Origin: Pegoplata infirma
Lineage: Eukaryota > Arthropoda > Insecta > Diptera > Anthomyiidae
DNA: 64,000 bases
Assembly (NCBI GenBank): GCA_963921195.1
Contig: OY992536.1
Coordinates: forward strand, 93,353,007 to 93,417,006
Direction: 5' to 3'
The notes under the pieces are model-generated. The model did no database searches. It worked only from the letters and a program-made list of their open reading frames with translations, and was not told the DNA's origin. The position numbers were made by a program, and so were the translations under genes. The stretch's first letter is position 1. The number at the start of each line of letters is the position of its first letter. This document shows, piece by piece, positions 20,809-32,935 of this stretch.

Positions 20809-23800
20809 CATTGGCGTAGGAAGCCAACATTTCTGGGGGGGGCTAAAGCCCCCCAGATTTTTTTTAATTTTTTTTTTAATAGAAAAACCCAGACCTATTC
20901 CTGAAACGTTCCCTTTAACATGCGTCTAGGTCTCCTAGAAACGAATGCCCCCCCAAAGGGGTTAAAAATTCATATTTTTTTTTTTTAAATTTTGATTCTG
21001 TAGATTTTTTGGAAATTTAGAACTCCTAGATATGTTTTAAGAATGAAAGATTTTTAATGTTTTTCCTATAGTAAAATCATTAGATTGCTATGATTTTTTT
21101 CAAGAAAAAGTTCTGATGATTGCAAAAGTTGATGATTACACTGTGCTACACCAAAAATATGCAGGGGTTCTCATATAAAAATTCAGGTTGGTTGGAGTCC
21201 ATAGAGTACTGATATACTCATAGTTTTTCTGGATCACTTCGTTAAGTACGTTTTTTGTTGGCAAATGTGTTGGAAAACGGAAATTCTTAAATTACAATTT
21301 TAAAAAATTATTACTCTGTTAGTTTGCAACCGATTTTCGATTTTATGGATTTGTTTTAAAGGTATAGGTCTTACCTTTCAAACAAAACAAAAATATTAAA
21401 AATCGATCAAGAATTGGCTGAGGTACGATCGCTTAAGTAAAAAAAAACTGAATTTTTTGAAAAATTTGTCATATTCTTTACACTATAAGTTGAAAGTGAA
21501 TCATTAAACAATTTTTTTGAATTTTTTGTAAAAAAGTGTAGTAAAGTGGCTTTCCAAAACACCAAAAAACATAACAATTGGTTAAAAAATGAATGAGTTA
21601 TGCTAAGTTTTGTGATAGGACATTTTTAATTATTTTCAGAAACGCTTGTAATTCAAGCATTATTCATAAATCTTGTTACTAGTAGTAATTTTATGCGCAT
21701 ATGCATATAAACTAGAGATGGGAACGTAATTAGATTTGTGCGTGATTCACACATGATCAGAAGTGAGCGTGATTGAAAATTAATTTTATTCACGTGGTTG
21801 TTAGTGAGTGTCAGTGTGAGTGGAATAAAAAAAATGGGCGTGTCAGTTACTTCCAAATCCTATTTATAATTTTTTGGGTTTGTTTAAAAAATATCAGTGT
21901 TACTTCTTAAACAAAAAAATATTGAGAATAGGTTAAAATTAGGCTAAGGTGCGCTTGTTTAAGTAAAAAACCTTTTTTGAAGAGTTATACCTGCAACATT
22001 TTTATGACAGAAAAAGCTGTGCGCTAGCAAACATGTTGTTTTAAAACGAAATTGCTAAAATTGTGGGATCATTTGATGGAAATTTTACCTGTTTATAAAT
22101 ATACATGTGAGGCATTCCACACCAAATGTAAAGTGAGAAAAAAATTGTGTACCAAAATTTTTTCAATGGGTCCCGGGTAAAAAAGTTTTTTATATAACTA
22201 GGGTGAGATTTCCATGCAAATGCATGTTTTTTGTCGAAAGCCTAAAAACGATATCGACCAATTATTTTTCCGAATCAAGAGATTCGCATTAAATGGCATC
22301 AATTTGTTTTCGCATATTTTGCATATTTTGGTGAAAATACATATTTTTGCATATTTTGATTTTAAATGCATATATTGTGCATATTTCGAACTTTTAAGTG
22401 CATATTATTGCATATTTTGGCATAAATTAGCAAAAACACAAATTGAAATTAATTTTTTTCAAAAACTATTTTAAATTTTAAAAATTTATTTTGAAAATCA
22501 GAAAAATTACTTTTTTTTCTTCTTAATTTTTTTTATAGATTTTCTTAATTTTTAAAAAAATCTTGCTAGACAAACATCTAATCTTTAAAAAAAATATTAC
22601 AAAAAAAAAACAAAAGTGGCCAGATTTTTTATAAATTGACTTTTTTAAAAAATGGAAAATTTCAGAACGGGTTCTGAAAATTTTCCAAAAAAAATTTGAA
22701 TCGATAGCCGATACAAAACTATACAAGAATGTAAATTTTTGAGATTTTGGTGCATTTCGTTTTTATTTGATATATATTTAAACAAGGCAACTTGACACAA
22801 ACTTGACCATTTTTCCAATATTTGACCACGCCTCCTAAGCCCAGTTTTTGAAAAATTGAACAACCAAAAACATAATTTTCTTAGCTCCATATATGGGGCA
22901 TTCCACACCAAATGTTCAGCAAAAAAAAAGTTGTGTCGTGTCAATATGAAATCATTTTCAAAGTATTCGCTCTTAGGGTACTATTAAATAACAAAAATAA
23001 AATGTAAGTTTTTTCAAAAAGTGGGCCTTGTAGGCGTGGTCAAAAATTGAAAATATCTAACTTTTTTGCCTGAGCATCTTTACTTCAATATTTATGCAAA
23101 TTAAATGAAACACAGTAAAGTCTTAAAGACAAAAGCTGTTTATAGATTTTTGAATGGTCTATCAATTAAAAAAAATAAAAATTGGAACATTTTCAGAAGA
23201 AGTTCTGAATTTTTTAAATTTAAACTTAAACTTTATTTATCAAAAAACATGCCGCAATTTTATTTGTTTTTTATTTTTTTAAAAAAAGTTAAAGGAATTT
23301 TCTATCTGATCTGAAATTTTTAGAGATGTGTTTTGCCTTGTTTTCGAAAAATCAAAATTCAAAAATTGCAACACGCTTATTTTATACAACAATGGTATTT
23401 AAAACGTGTGCGTATGAGTAATATCAATACTTATAAAATATTTTAAGAGGCGATGGTAGCGTGAGTGAGTTTTTAATAACGATTACGCACGGTTATGAAA
23501 GAAAAAATTTAGTCACGCAAGATATTTTATTTTGCTCACGCTCATTCACGCACACGTGAGTAGAAAAAAATAAGTTACGGTCACGATGTTCACGTGAGCG
23601 TGAGTAAAATAAAATATCGTGCTTGAATATTTTTTTTCTTTCATTAGCGTGCGTGATCGTGAATAAATACTCAGGCAAAAAAGTTTGATATTTTTAATAT
23701 TTGACCACGCCTACAAGGCCCACTTTTTGAAAAAAACTTAAATTTTATTTTTGTTATTTATTAGTACCCTAAGAGCGAATACTTTGCAAATGATATCCCA

Positions 23801-25300
23801 TTGAAACCACTATGGTTTTTCTGTAGTGGAACAGTTGGTGTGGAATGCCTCACATAGCTATCCATACAACCCATTTAAAAATTTACGGTTCACATGTTTT
23901 TTTTTTCGCTGAACATTTGGTGTGGAATGCCTCATACGTATATTTATAAACAGGTAAAATTTCCATCAAATGATCCCACAATTTTAGCAATTTCGTTTCA
24001 AAAATGTCAAATGTTTTTTGTCATAAAAATGTTGCAGGTATAACTCTTCAAAAAAGGTTTTTTACTTAAACAAGCGCACCTTAGCCAGTTTTCAACCGAT
24101 TCACAATATTTTTTTGTTTAAGAAGTAACACTGATATTTTTTAAACAAACCCAAAAAATTATAAATAGGATTTGGAAGTAACTGACTCGCCCATTTTTTT
24201 ATTCCACTCACACTGACACTCACTAACAACCACGTGAGTAAAATTAATTTTCAATCACGCTCACTTCTGATCATGTGTCAATCACGCACAAATCTAATTA
24301 CGTTCCCATCTCTAGTTTATATGCATATGCGCATAAAATTTCTAATAGTAACAAGATTTATGAATAATGCTTGAATTACAAGCGTTTCTGAAAAAATTTA
24401 AAAATGCCCTATCACAAAACTTAGCATAACTCATTCATTTTTAAACCGATTGTTATGTTTTTTGGTGTTTTGGAAAGCTACTTTACTATCCTTTTTTACA
24501 AAAAATTCAAAAAAATTGTTTAATGATGCACTTTCAACTTAGAGTGTAAAGAATATGAAAAATTTTTCAAAAAATACGTTTTTTTTTTACTTAAGCGATC
24601 GTAGCTCAACCAATTCTTGATCGATTTTTAATATTTTTGTTTTGTTTGAAAGGTAAGACCTATACCTTTAAAACAAATCCATAAAATCGAAAATCGGTTG
24701 CAAACTAACAAAGTAATAATTTTTTAAAATTGTAATTTGAGAATTTCCGTTTTTCAACACATTTGCCAATAAAAAACGCACTTAACGAAGTGATCCAGAA
24801 AAACTATAAGTATATCAGTACTCTATGGACTCCAACCAACCCGAATTATCATATGAGAACCCCTGCATAAATTATTTTTGGTCTTTTGTAGCACAGTGTT
24901 ATTAGTCAAAATTCTCAGATTCTTTCTTTCAATAACTTTTGTCTATAAAAAAACCCCTTAGAATTTAGAAACTTTTTTAAATCAAAGAAGTTAAAATGTT
25001 TTCCTGAAGGTAAAACTCTAAGATTCGGTAAAGTTTTTATTACTGACAAAAACATCAGATTCATATAAAAACTTTTTTCAATAATTCAGACTATTTTTCA
25101 ATGGGAAAAACTATTAGATCTTATATAATAATCATTACGAGTCCTTAAGACTCATTACATATTATTATTATTTATTGTTGCAAAAATTAATGAAATCATT
25201 AAATTATAAAAAAAATTGTGAATGATTAAAATTCTGGGGGGGGCTAAAATTATTCTGGGGGGGGCTAAGCCCCCCCCAGACAGGGCTATCTACGCCTATG
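20809..25300. mobile_element. hAT-type element, CATWGGCGTAG ends, TSD tttccatc, with foldback inside
   Basis: Second copy of the family at 14247-15020. The 8-mer tttccatc flanks both ends (20801-20808 and 25301-25308). The original element is collinear with the first copy except for the 3.76 kb insertion at 21139-24898. Confidence 0.9.
21139..24898. mobile_element. 3.76-kb foldback element, CACTGTGCTACA ends, TTA TSD
   Basis: Ends CACTGTGCTACACCAAAAAT and the inverse. TTA flanks both (21136-21138 and 24899-24901), and the empty site survives in the sister hAT copy near 14586. The outer arms are inverse repeats of about 1 kb (21139-22130 against 23900-24898), and each contains TAGAGATGGGAACGTAATTA and ATTCCACACCAAATGT. 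Inside, further inverted segments nest toward a CACTCACG-rich centre (23410-23660). A truncated TAGGG-end hAT relative interrupts the left side at about 22199-22560. CACTG ends with a TWA target recall Chapaev3/CACTA; PIF/Harbinger is the alternative. Confidence 0.8.
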
Positions 25301-25485
25301 TTTCCATCATAAGTAATACGTTTTAGGCCTTAACCGTTTATATTAATTATTTATTTAATTTTTATTTAAATGTGTCTAAATAAAAATTCGCAAACTTAAG
25401 ATCCATAAAAAGTCAATGTTCAAAATATTTTTGTAAAAAAAAAAAATCGATTTTTTGTTAAAATAAATGTAATTAAAAATACCAA

Positions 25486-26057
25486 CACTTAAAAAATTAT
25501 GTTAGTAAAATCAACTGAAAATGTCAGTTAAAATAACTACTTTGTAAGTTGTTTTGGGGTCAACTACTTTTTCAGTTAAATCAACTAACAATGTTAGTTA
25601 TTTTAACTGACAAAAAACAACTGACTTATGTGGTAAAAACTACTTACATTTGTAGTCAAAACAACTAAAATGTAGTAAAAATAAAAAAATCAATATATAA
25701 TTTTTTTTTCAAAACATTTTTCAGAAAAAAAAATTGAAGACCAAATTTTTTCCAAGTTTTTTTTTTAAAAAAAAGTTGTGAAAAATAAAAATTACGAAAT
25801 TTTTTTTTTTTTTTTTTGGAAAAAAAACTTTAAAACTTTTCAGAGATAAAATAAATAAAATTAACTACTTTAAATAACTGTTACTACATCACAGTACTTT
25901 TTTGTTAGTTGTTCAAAAAAACGACTTAAAATAACTAACAGAAATAGTTGTTTGATATTTTTCATACAAAAACAACTGACTTTGTAGTTGAAAACAACTA
26001 ACTACTGTAAAATATACAAATAACTAACATGTAGTAACTTACATAATTTTCTGAGTG
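25486..26057. mobile_element. CACTTAAAAAATTATGT palindromic element, full length
   Basis: Reverse-oriented relative of 19615-20169: starts CACTTAAAAAATTATGTTAG and ends ACATAATTTTCTGAGTG. Outer flanks are AA on both sides. Non-coding. Confidence 0.7.
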
Positions 26058-26400
26058 AACAAAATAAAAACAAGTAAGAGTGTTAAATTCGGCTGTGCCG
26101 AATCTTGTATACCCTCCAACGTCAAAAAAAATTGCAGGGGCGTTTTTTTTGGGGGGGCTTGTTGGGGGTTCTTGGGGACACCTCTCTGGTCAAAAATTTT
26201 TACAAATTTAATTACTATGCTTTTTGTACAAAAGATATACAATTTCATCATTATATAAATTATTTGCTAATATACACGCCCACAAAAGAGGACGGACCAA
26301 AAAAAAAAGTTATTTTCAAATCCCCTGGGTCCAAGTCCAAGACTTTGAACTTTTTCAAGCATAAAAATGTTTCATTTGTTTAACAAAAATACAAAAAACT

Positions 26401-26621
26401 AATAATATATAATAATAATTTGATCCAATGATCAGTTTTTTTATTTATTCTTCCAATTTTTATTTACAACTCATTTTAAATAATTTTAACCTAACCGAGA
26501 ACTGGTAACAATGACCGTCGTCTCGTTGTAGCGAAATCGACCAAGGACTTTGGTGGGAATCGAACCCACGACCCCCTGTTTCATAGGCTAGCACGCTACC
26601 AACTAGCCTACAGGGACCCCC
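26401..26621 (-). mobile_element. tRNA-derived SINE, copy 1
   Basis: On the minus strand the head reads GTAGGCTAGTTGGTAGCGTG (RNA polymerase III A-box-like) and GGGTTCGATTCCC (B box), followed by a non-tRNA body containing ACGAGACGACGGTCATTG and ACCAGTTCTCGGTTAGG, and an AT-rich tail. Likely target duplication TACAAAAAACT (26390-26400), with a longer A run at 26622. Same family as 62380-62588. Confidence 0.8.
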
Positions 26622-27049
26622 TACAAAAAAAAAAAACTATAAAAAGTTACCTTTTTTCATGGGTTGGTTTAGTTCGTCAAGGGGGAACTTTTTCCCCCCT
26701 GGTCCGATTTTGCCCACCTCCGAACTTAACCAGCCTATGAACATAAGACATATATGTGCCAAATTTCAGGAGTCTATCACTTTTATTTTGGACTGTATCG
26801 TGTCTTCCACAGACGGACGGACATCGCTAGAATGTCTTAGAATCGATCACTGATCAATAATATATATACTTTACTAGCTAACTCGCCCGGTACTTCGTTA
26901 CCGGTTAGCTGTAAAAAAAACAACTTTATTACTTCAAATTCTTATTAATTTTTAATTAAACATAAAAATTGTTAGTTTCGACCTTTAAAATATTATATTT
27001 TGAGTAAATTTAAAGTTGCAAAAATTTTATTTTGGCGAAATGATCCCAT

Positions 27050-30000
27050 AGTTCAAACTTTAAGTTTCAAGGAACATTAGTGCATAAGGAACAATATGTA
27101 CCAAATTGAAACGAAAATTCAAAAATTTATTTTCCCAGAATGTAATTATCGCGAGTGGATCGTAAAGTATCAATTTTAAGTATCTCTACTTTCTCTCAAC
27201 AGTCCAAATTTCAAGTATTTAGGGCCATTAATTCAGCAGATACAAAATTGCCCTATTTTCCCCCTTAGAAGCAGAATTTACTAAAAAAGTGCTTCCTCCA
27301 GAATGTTATTTCCGCTAGAGGATCGTAAAGTCCAAACTTCAAGTATCTAGAACCATTACTTCAGCAGATACAAAACAGTTCAAAATTCAAGCATCTAGGA
27401 CCATTAGTTCAGCAGATACAAAATTGCCCTACTTTTCCCCCTTTTCCACCTATAAAACAAAATTTTCAAAAAAGTACTTCTTTCAGAATGTTTTTTCCGC
27501 GAGAGGATCGTACACTCCAAATTTCAAGTATCTAGGACCGTTAGTTCAGCAGATACAAAATTGCCCTAATATCCCCCTTTTTCCCCGTAGAAGCGAAATT
27601 TTCAAAAAGTACTTTCATTAGAATGTTGTTTCCGCAAGAGGATTCAAATTTCAAATTTGCCCTACTTTCCCTCTTTTTCCCCCTATAGAAGCAGATTTTT
27701 CCAAAAAAGTACTTCTTCCAGAATGTTATTTCCGCGAGAGGATCTTACAGTCCAAACTTCAATATCTAGGACCATTAGTTCAGCAGATACAAAATTGCCC
27801 TTCTTTCCCCCTTTAAAAAGTAATTTTCAAAAAAGTACTTCTTTCAATATGTTATTCCGCGAGATGATCCTATATTGCAAATGTCATGTTTTTAAGACCA
27901 TTAGTTTAAAATTTACCAAATTGCCCTATTTTGCCCCTCTTGACCCTCCTTAAAACCAAAATTTTCAAAAAGTGTATTTTTAAAAAAATTATTTCCGCGA
28001 TAGGATCAAAACTTAAAGTTTTAGTTCAGAAGATACAAAATTGCCCTATTTTCCCCCTTTTTTCAAGATGTTTTTTTTGCGAGATGATCCTACAGTTCAA
28101 ATTTCAAGTTTCTGGAACCATTTGTTTAAAAGATAAATAATGTACCGATTTTCCCTATTTGGCCCCCTTTCCCACCGTGGAGGAGCAATTTTTCAAACAA
28201 TATTTTTTTCGGAATGTTGTTTCCGCGGGAGGATCCTAAATACCAAACCTCACGTTTCTGGGACCATTTGTTCAGAAGATAAAAAATTCACCGATTTTCC
28301 CTATTTTCCCACCCTTGGAGGCGGAATTTTTATAAAAAATTTTGTTTTCCGCATGTTAATTCTGCGAGAGGATCCTAGAGTCCAAATTTCAAGTTTCTGG
28401 GACAATTTGTCCAGAAGATAAAAAACGTACCAATTTGCTCTATTTTCCCCACCTTGGAGGCGGAATTTTCAAAAAAATATTTTTTTAGTTTTTTTCGCGA
28501 GAGGATTATAGAGTCCAAATTTCAAGTTTCTAAAACTATTAGTTCAAAAGATACAAAATCCCCCAAAGGGCCCTACTTTCCCCTTTTTCCCCCTTAGAAG
28601 TGGACTTTTTAAAAAAGTTCTGTAAGTATGTTATTTTTGCGAAAGGATCGTTCAGTTCTAGAATGTTCTTTCCGCGAGAGGATCGTACAGTCCAAACTTC
28701 AAGTATGTAGGACTATTAGTTAAGCAGATTCAAAATTGCCCTACTTTCTCCCTTTTCCCCCGTAGAAGCAGAATTTAAAAAAAAGTACTTCTTTTAGAAT
28801 GTTATATCCGCAAGAGGATCGTACAGTTAAATTTTAAGTATCGAGGACCATTAGTTCAGCAGATACAAAATTGCCCTACCTTCCCCTTTTTTCCCCCTTA
28901 AAAGTAGAGTTTTCAAAAAAGTACTTCCTTGAGAATGTTATTTCCGAGAGAGGATAGTACAGTCCAAATTTCAAGTATATAGGACCATTATTTCAGCAGA
29001 TACAAAATTGCCCTACTTTTATTTTCGCGAAAAGATCGTACAGTATAAATTTCAAGTCTCCCGGACCATTAGTTCAGCAGATACAAAATTGCCTACTTTC
29101 CCCCTTTTCCCTCTTAGAGACGGAATTTTCCAAAAAGTCCTCCATTCGAATTTTATTTCCGCGAAAGGATTGTGCAGTCCAATTTTCAAGTATCTAGGAC
29201 TATTTGTTCAGCAGATACAAAATTGGCCTACTTCCCCCTTTTTCCCCCTTAAAGAAGAATTTTTAAAAAAGTATTTCTTTCCGAATGTTATTTTCGCGGG
29301 AGGATCGTACAGTCCAATTTTCAAGTATCTAGGACCATTAGTTCAGCAGATTCAAAATTGCTCTATTTTCCCCTCTTTTTCCCCTTAAAAGAGGAATTTT
29401 TAAAAAAGTATTCCTTTCCGAATGTTATTTCCGCGGGAGGATCGTACAGTTCAATTTTCAAGTATCTAGGACCATTACTTTAGCATATACAAAATTGCAC
29501 TACTTTCCCCCTTTCTCCCCCTTAAAAGCGAAATTTTCAAAAAAGTACTTCTTTTAGAATGTTATTGCCGCGATATGATCCCATATTCCGAATGTCATAT
29601 TTCTAAGACCATTAATTTAAAGTTTAGCAAATTGCCCTATTATCCCCCTTTTGGGCCTCCTTAAAACCAAAATTTAAAAAAAAAATATATTTTTCAAAAA
29701 ATAATTTCCGCGAGAGCATCCAGATTCAAAATTTCAAGTTTGTTCAAAAGATACAAAGTTGCCCTATTAAACCCCTTCTACCCATTACAAAATGTTTTTT
29801 CCGCGAGAGTAGAGTTAAAATTTCAAGTTTTTGGGACCATTCGTTTAGCAGATACGAAATTGCCCTTCTTTCCCCATTTTTCCCCCTTTAAAAACGACAT
29901 TCCAAAATGTACTTCTTTTAGAATGTTATTTTCGGGATAGGATTGTACAGTTCAAATTTTAAGTATCTAGGACCATTAGTTCAGCAGATACAAAATTGCC

Positions 30001-32750
30001 CTACTTTCCCCCTTTTTCCCCGTAGAAGCATAATTTTTAAAAAAGTTTTTCTTTAACAATGTTATTTCCGAGAGAGGATCGTACAATTGAAATTTCAAGT
30101 ATCTAGGACCATGAGTTCAGCAGATTCAAATTTACCCCACTCACCCCCTTTTTCCCCCGGAATTTTCAAAAAGTACTTCCTTTAGAATATTATTTCCGCG
30201 AGAGGATTGTACAGTTCAAATTTCAAGTATCTAGGACCATTAGTTCAGCAGATACAAAATTGCCCTAATTTCCCCCCTTTTTCCCCGTAGAAGCGGATTT
30301 TTGGAAAAGTTCTTCTTTAAGAATGTTATTTTCGCGAAAGGATCGTACAGTTAAAATTTCAAGTATTAAGGACCATTAGTTCAGCAGATTCAAAATTGCC
30401 CTACTTTCCCGATTTCCCCCCAGAATTTTGAAAAAGTACTTCCTTTAGAATGTTATTTCCGAGAGGTTCGTTCACTCCAAATTTCAAGTATCTAGGACCA
30501 TATTTTCAGCAGATACAAAATTACCCTACCTTCCTCTTTTTCCCCCTTTAAAGCGGAATTTTCAAAAAAGTACTTTTTTCAGAATGCTATTTCCGCGAGA
30601 GGATCGTGCAGTCCACGCGAGAGGATCGTGCAGTCCACGCGAGAGGATCGTGCAGTCCTATTTGTTTAGCAGATACAAACCGGAATTTTCAAAAAGTACT
30701 TCTTTCAGAAAGTTATTTCCGCGAGAGGATCGTACAGCCAAAATTTCAAGGATCTACGACCATTAGCTCAGCAGACACAAAATTAACCTACTTTCCCCCT
30801 AAGAAGCGAAATTTTCAAAATAGAACTTTCTTCACAATGTTATTTCCGCGAAGGATCCCATAGTCAAAATTTTTAAGTTTCTGGGAAAATTAGTTCAAAA
30901 CATACAAAGTGTACCAAATTGTCCTATTATCCCCCTTTTTACCACCCTAGAAGCGGAATAGAAAAAAAACTTTGTTTCGGAATGTTTTTTCCGCGAGAGG
31001 ATCTTATAGTCCAAACTTTAAGTTTCTAGGACCATTAGGTCAGAGAAAAGAAAATGTACCAAATTGCCCAATTTTCCACCTTTTCCCCTTCTTAGGAGTG
31101 CCTTTTTAAAAAAGTACTTTCTTCAGAATATTATTTCCGCGAGAGAATCCTATAGTCCAAATTTCAGGTTTCTGGGACCATTAGTTCACAATATAGAAAA
31201 TGTTCAAAATCGTCCTATTTCCCCCAAATTTGAATGAAAAATTTTCAAAACATAATTTCCGCGAGAGGATCATATAGTCCAAATTTTTAAGTTTCTATTA
31301 CCATTAGTTCAGAAGATACAAAATGTACCAAATTATCCTTCTTTCCCCCTTTCAACCCCCTAGAATCAGAATTAAAAAAAAAACTTTGTTTCAGAATGTT
31401 TTTTCCGTTAAAGGATCTTATAGTCCAAACTTTGAGTTTCTAGGACCATTAGGTCAGAAGATAGAACATGTACCAAATTGCCCTTTTTCCCCCATTTTCC
31501 CTTCTTATTTTTTTAAAAAAAATACTTTCTTTAGAGTATTATTTCCGCGAGAGGATCCTATAGTCCAAATTTTAGGTTACTGGGGCCATTAGTTCAGAAG
31601 ATCGAAATGTTTAAAATTGTCCTATTTCCCCCGAAATTTAAGTGATTAAATCAATAAATTCCCAAAAATAAATGAGAAAAAAAATTGAGTAAAAAATTTG
31701 AGTCAAAAAATTAAGCGAAAAATATTTTGAGTAAAAAAAATTGAGCAAAAAAAATTGAGTAAAAAAAATTTGGGTGAAAACACCTTCTAAGTAAAAAATT
31801 TAAGTAAAAAAATGAGTAAAAAAACTGAAGAATAAAACACAATTGAGTGAAAAAATTTTTATTAAAAAAAAAATTCAGTAAAAAAAATTTTGAGTAAAAA
31901 AAATTTTGAGTAAAAAAAAAATTGTAAAAAAAAATTTTTGAGTGAAAAAAAATTTTGAGTGAAAAAAAAAATTTGAGTGAAAAAAAATTTTTGGAGTGAA
32001 AAAAATTTTGAGTAAAAAAAAAATTTGGAGTGAAAAAAAATGTTGAGTAAAAAAAATTTTGAGTGAAAAAAATTTGTAAAAAAAAATTTGTTCAAAAAAA
32101 AAAAATGTAAAAAAAATTTTTGAGTAAAAAAAAAATTTGAGTGAAAAAAATTTTGAGTGAAAAAATTTTAGTAAAAAAATGTTTTTTCCCCGAGAGGATA
32201 CTATAGTTCAAATATCTAGTTTCTAGGACCATTAGTTAAAAATTCACCAAATTGCCCTATTTTCCCCCTTTTTGTCCCCCTTAAAACCGGAATTTTCAAA
32301 AAAGTACTTTTTTCAAAATGTTATTTCCGCGAGAGTATCCTATATTCAAAATTTCAAGATTGTAGGACCATTAGTTCAGAAGATACAAAATGTACCAACT
32401 TGCCCTATTTTCCGGAATTTTCAAAATATTACTTTTTCCAAAATGTTATTTTCGCGAGAGGGTCCTAGAGTTCAAATTTCAAGTTTCTGGGAGCATTTGT
32501 TTAGAATATAAAAAATGTACCAATTGGCCCTATTTTCCCCTTTTTCCCCCCTTGGAGGCGGAATTTTCCAAAAAAAATTTTTCCGAAATTTTATTTCCGA
32601 GAGAGGATCCTAGAGTTCAAATTTTAAGTTTCTAGGACTATTAGTTCAAAAGATACAAAATCCCCCAAAGGGCCCTATTTTCCCCCTTTTGCCCCCCTTA
32701 GAATCGGAATTTCCAAAAATCCCTTCTTAGTGGGTGGTTTTGTCGGGAGC
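27050..32750. repeat. About 135-bp satellite, roughly forty units
   Basis: Tandem units of about 130-140 bases sharing TTTCCGCGAGAGGATCGTAC, CCAAATTTCAAGTATCTAGG, ACCATTAGTTCAGCAGATAC and a pyrimidine tract (CCCCCTTTTTCCCC). Units diverge left to right; from about 30840 a subfamily uses GGATCCTATAGTCC and AGAAGATACAAAATGTACC. An A-rich (GAGTAAAAAAAATTTT) microsatellite interrupts it at 31670-32180. Many short frames appear because the unit is GC-bearing; none is a gene. Confidence 0.9.
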
Positions 32751-32817
32751 CGAACCTACATTCCAAATTTCAAGTCTCTAGCTTCAGCGGTTTGGGCTGG
32801 GCGATGATTATTGCCAA

Positions 32818-32852
32818 TCAGTCAGTCAGTCAGTCAGTCAGTCAGTCAGTCA
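32818..32852. repeat. CAGT microsatellite
   Basis: About eight to nine perfect CAGT units near the right end of the satellite-bearing element. Confidence 0.9.
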
Positions 32853-32935
32853 CCACACTCTTTTATATATATAGATATGGGGTCCTAGACCGATATTTCG
32901 ATGCGTTACACACGGAATGACAAAGTGAGTATAAT

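Larger units (their letters stand above)
26874..32875. mobile_element. Element with CTAGCTAACTCGCCCGG start and TATATATATAGA end, filled by satellite
   Basis: It interrupts the GGAGGGTATAAAA repeat exactly between ACTTTA and TATGGGG; the uninterrupted junction is visible at about 36771. TA is duplicated (26872-26873 and 32876-32877). The right end carries a TTCAAGTCTCTAGCTTCAGC segment, GGTTTGGGCTGGGCGATG, a CAGT microsatellite and TATATATATAGA. Widespread arthropod repeats share this layout, from memory; class uncertain. The interior is the satellite at 27050-32750. Confidence 0.6.
26060..32935 (+). repeat. GGAGGGTATAAAA-family repeat split by a SINE and a satellite element
   Basis: Begins AAACAAGTAAGAGTGTTAAA then TTCGGCTGTGCCGAATCTTG and ATACCCTCC, continues to CAGACGGACGGACATCGC and AATATATATACTTTA, then resumes at 32876 with TATGGGGTCCTAGACCGATA and stops near 32935. 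The two internal insertions are listed separately. Confidence 0.65.

Noticed and set aside
31862..32095. Minus-strand frame rich in K-F-F and N-F-F
   Set aside because: It translates an A-rich microsatellite block.
27160..32640. Many open frames of 60-126 codons on the plus strand
   Set aside because: They are translations of the same satellite unit in shifting frames (repeating S-P-N-F-K-Y-L-G-P-like peptides), with no independent coding signal.
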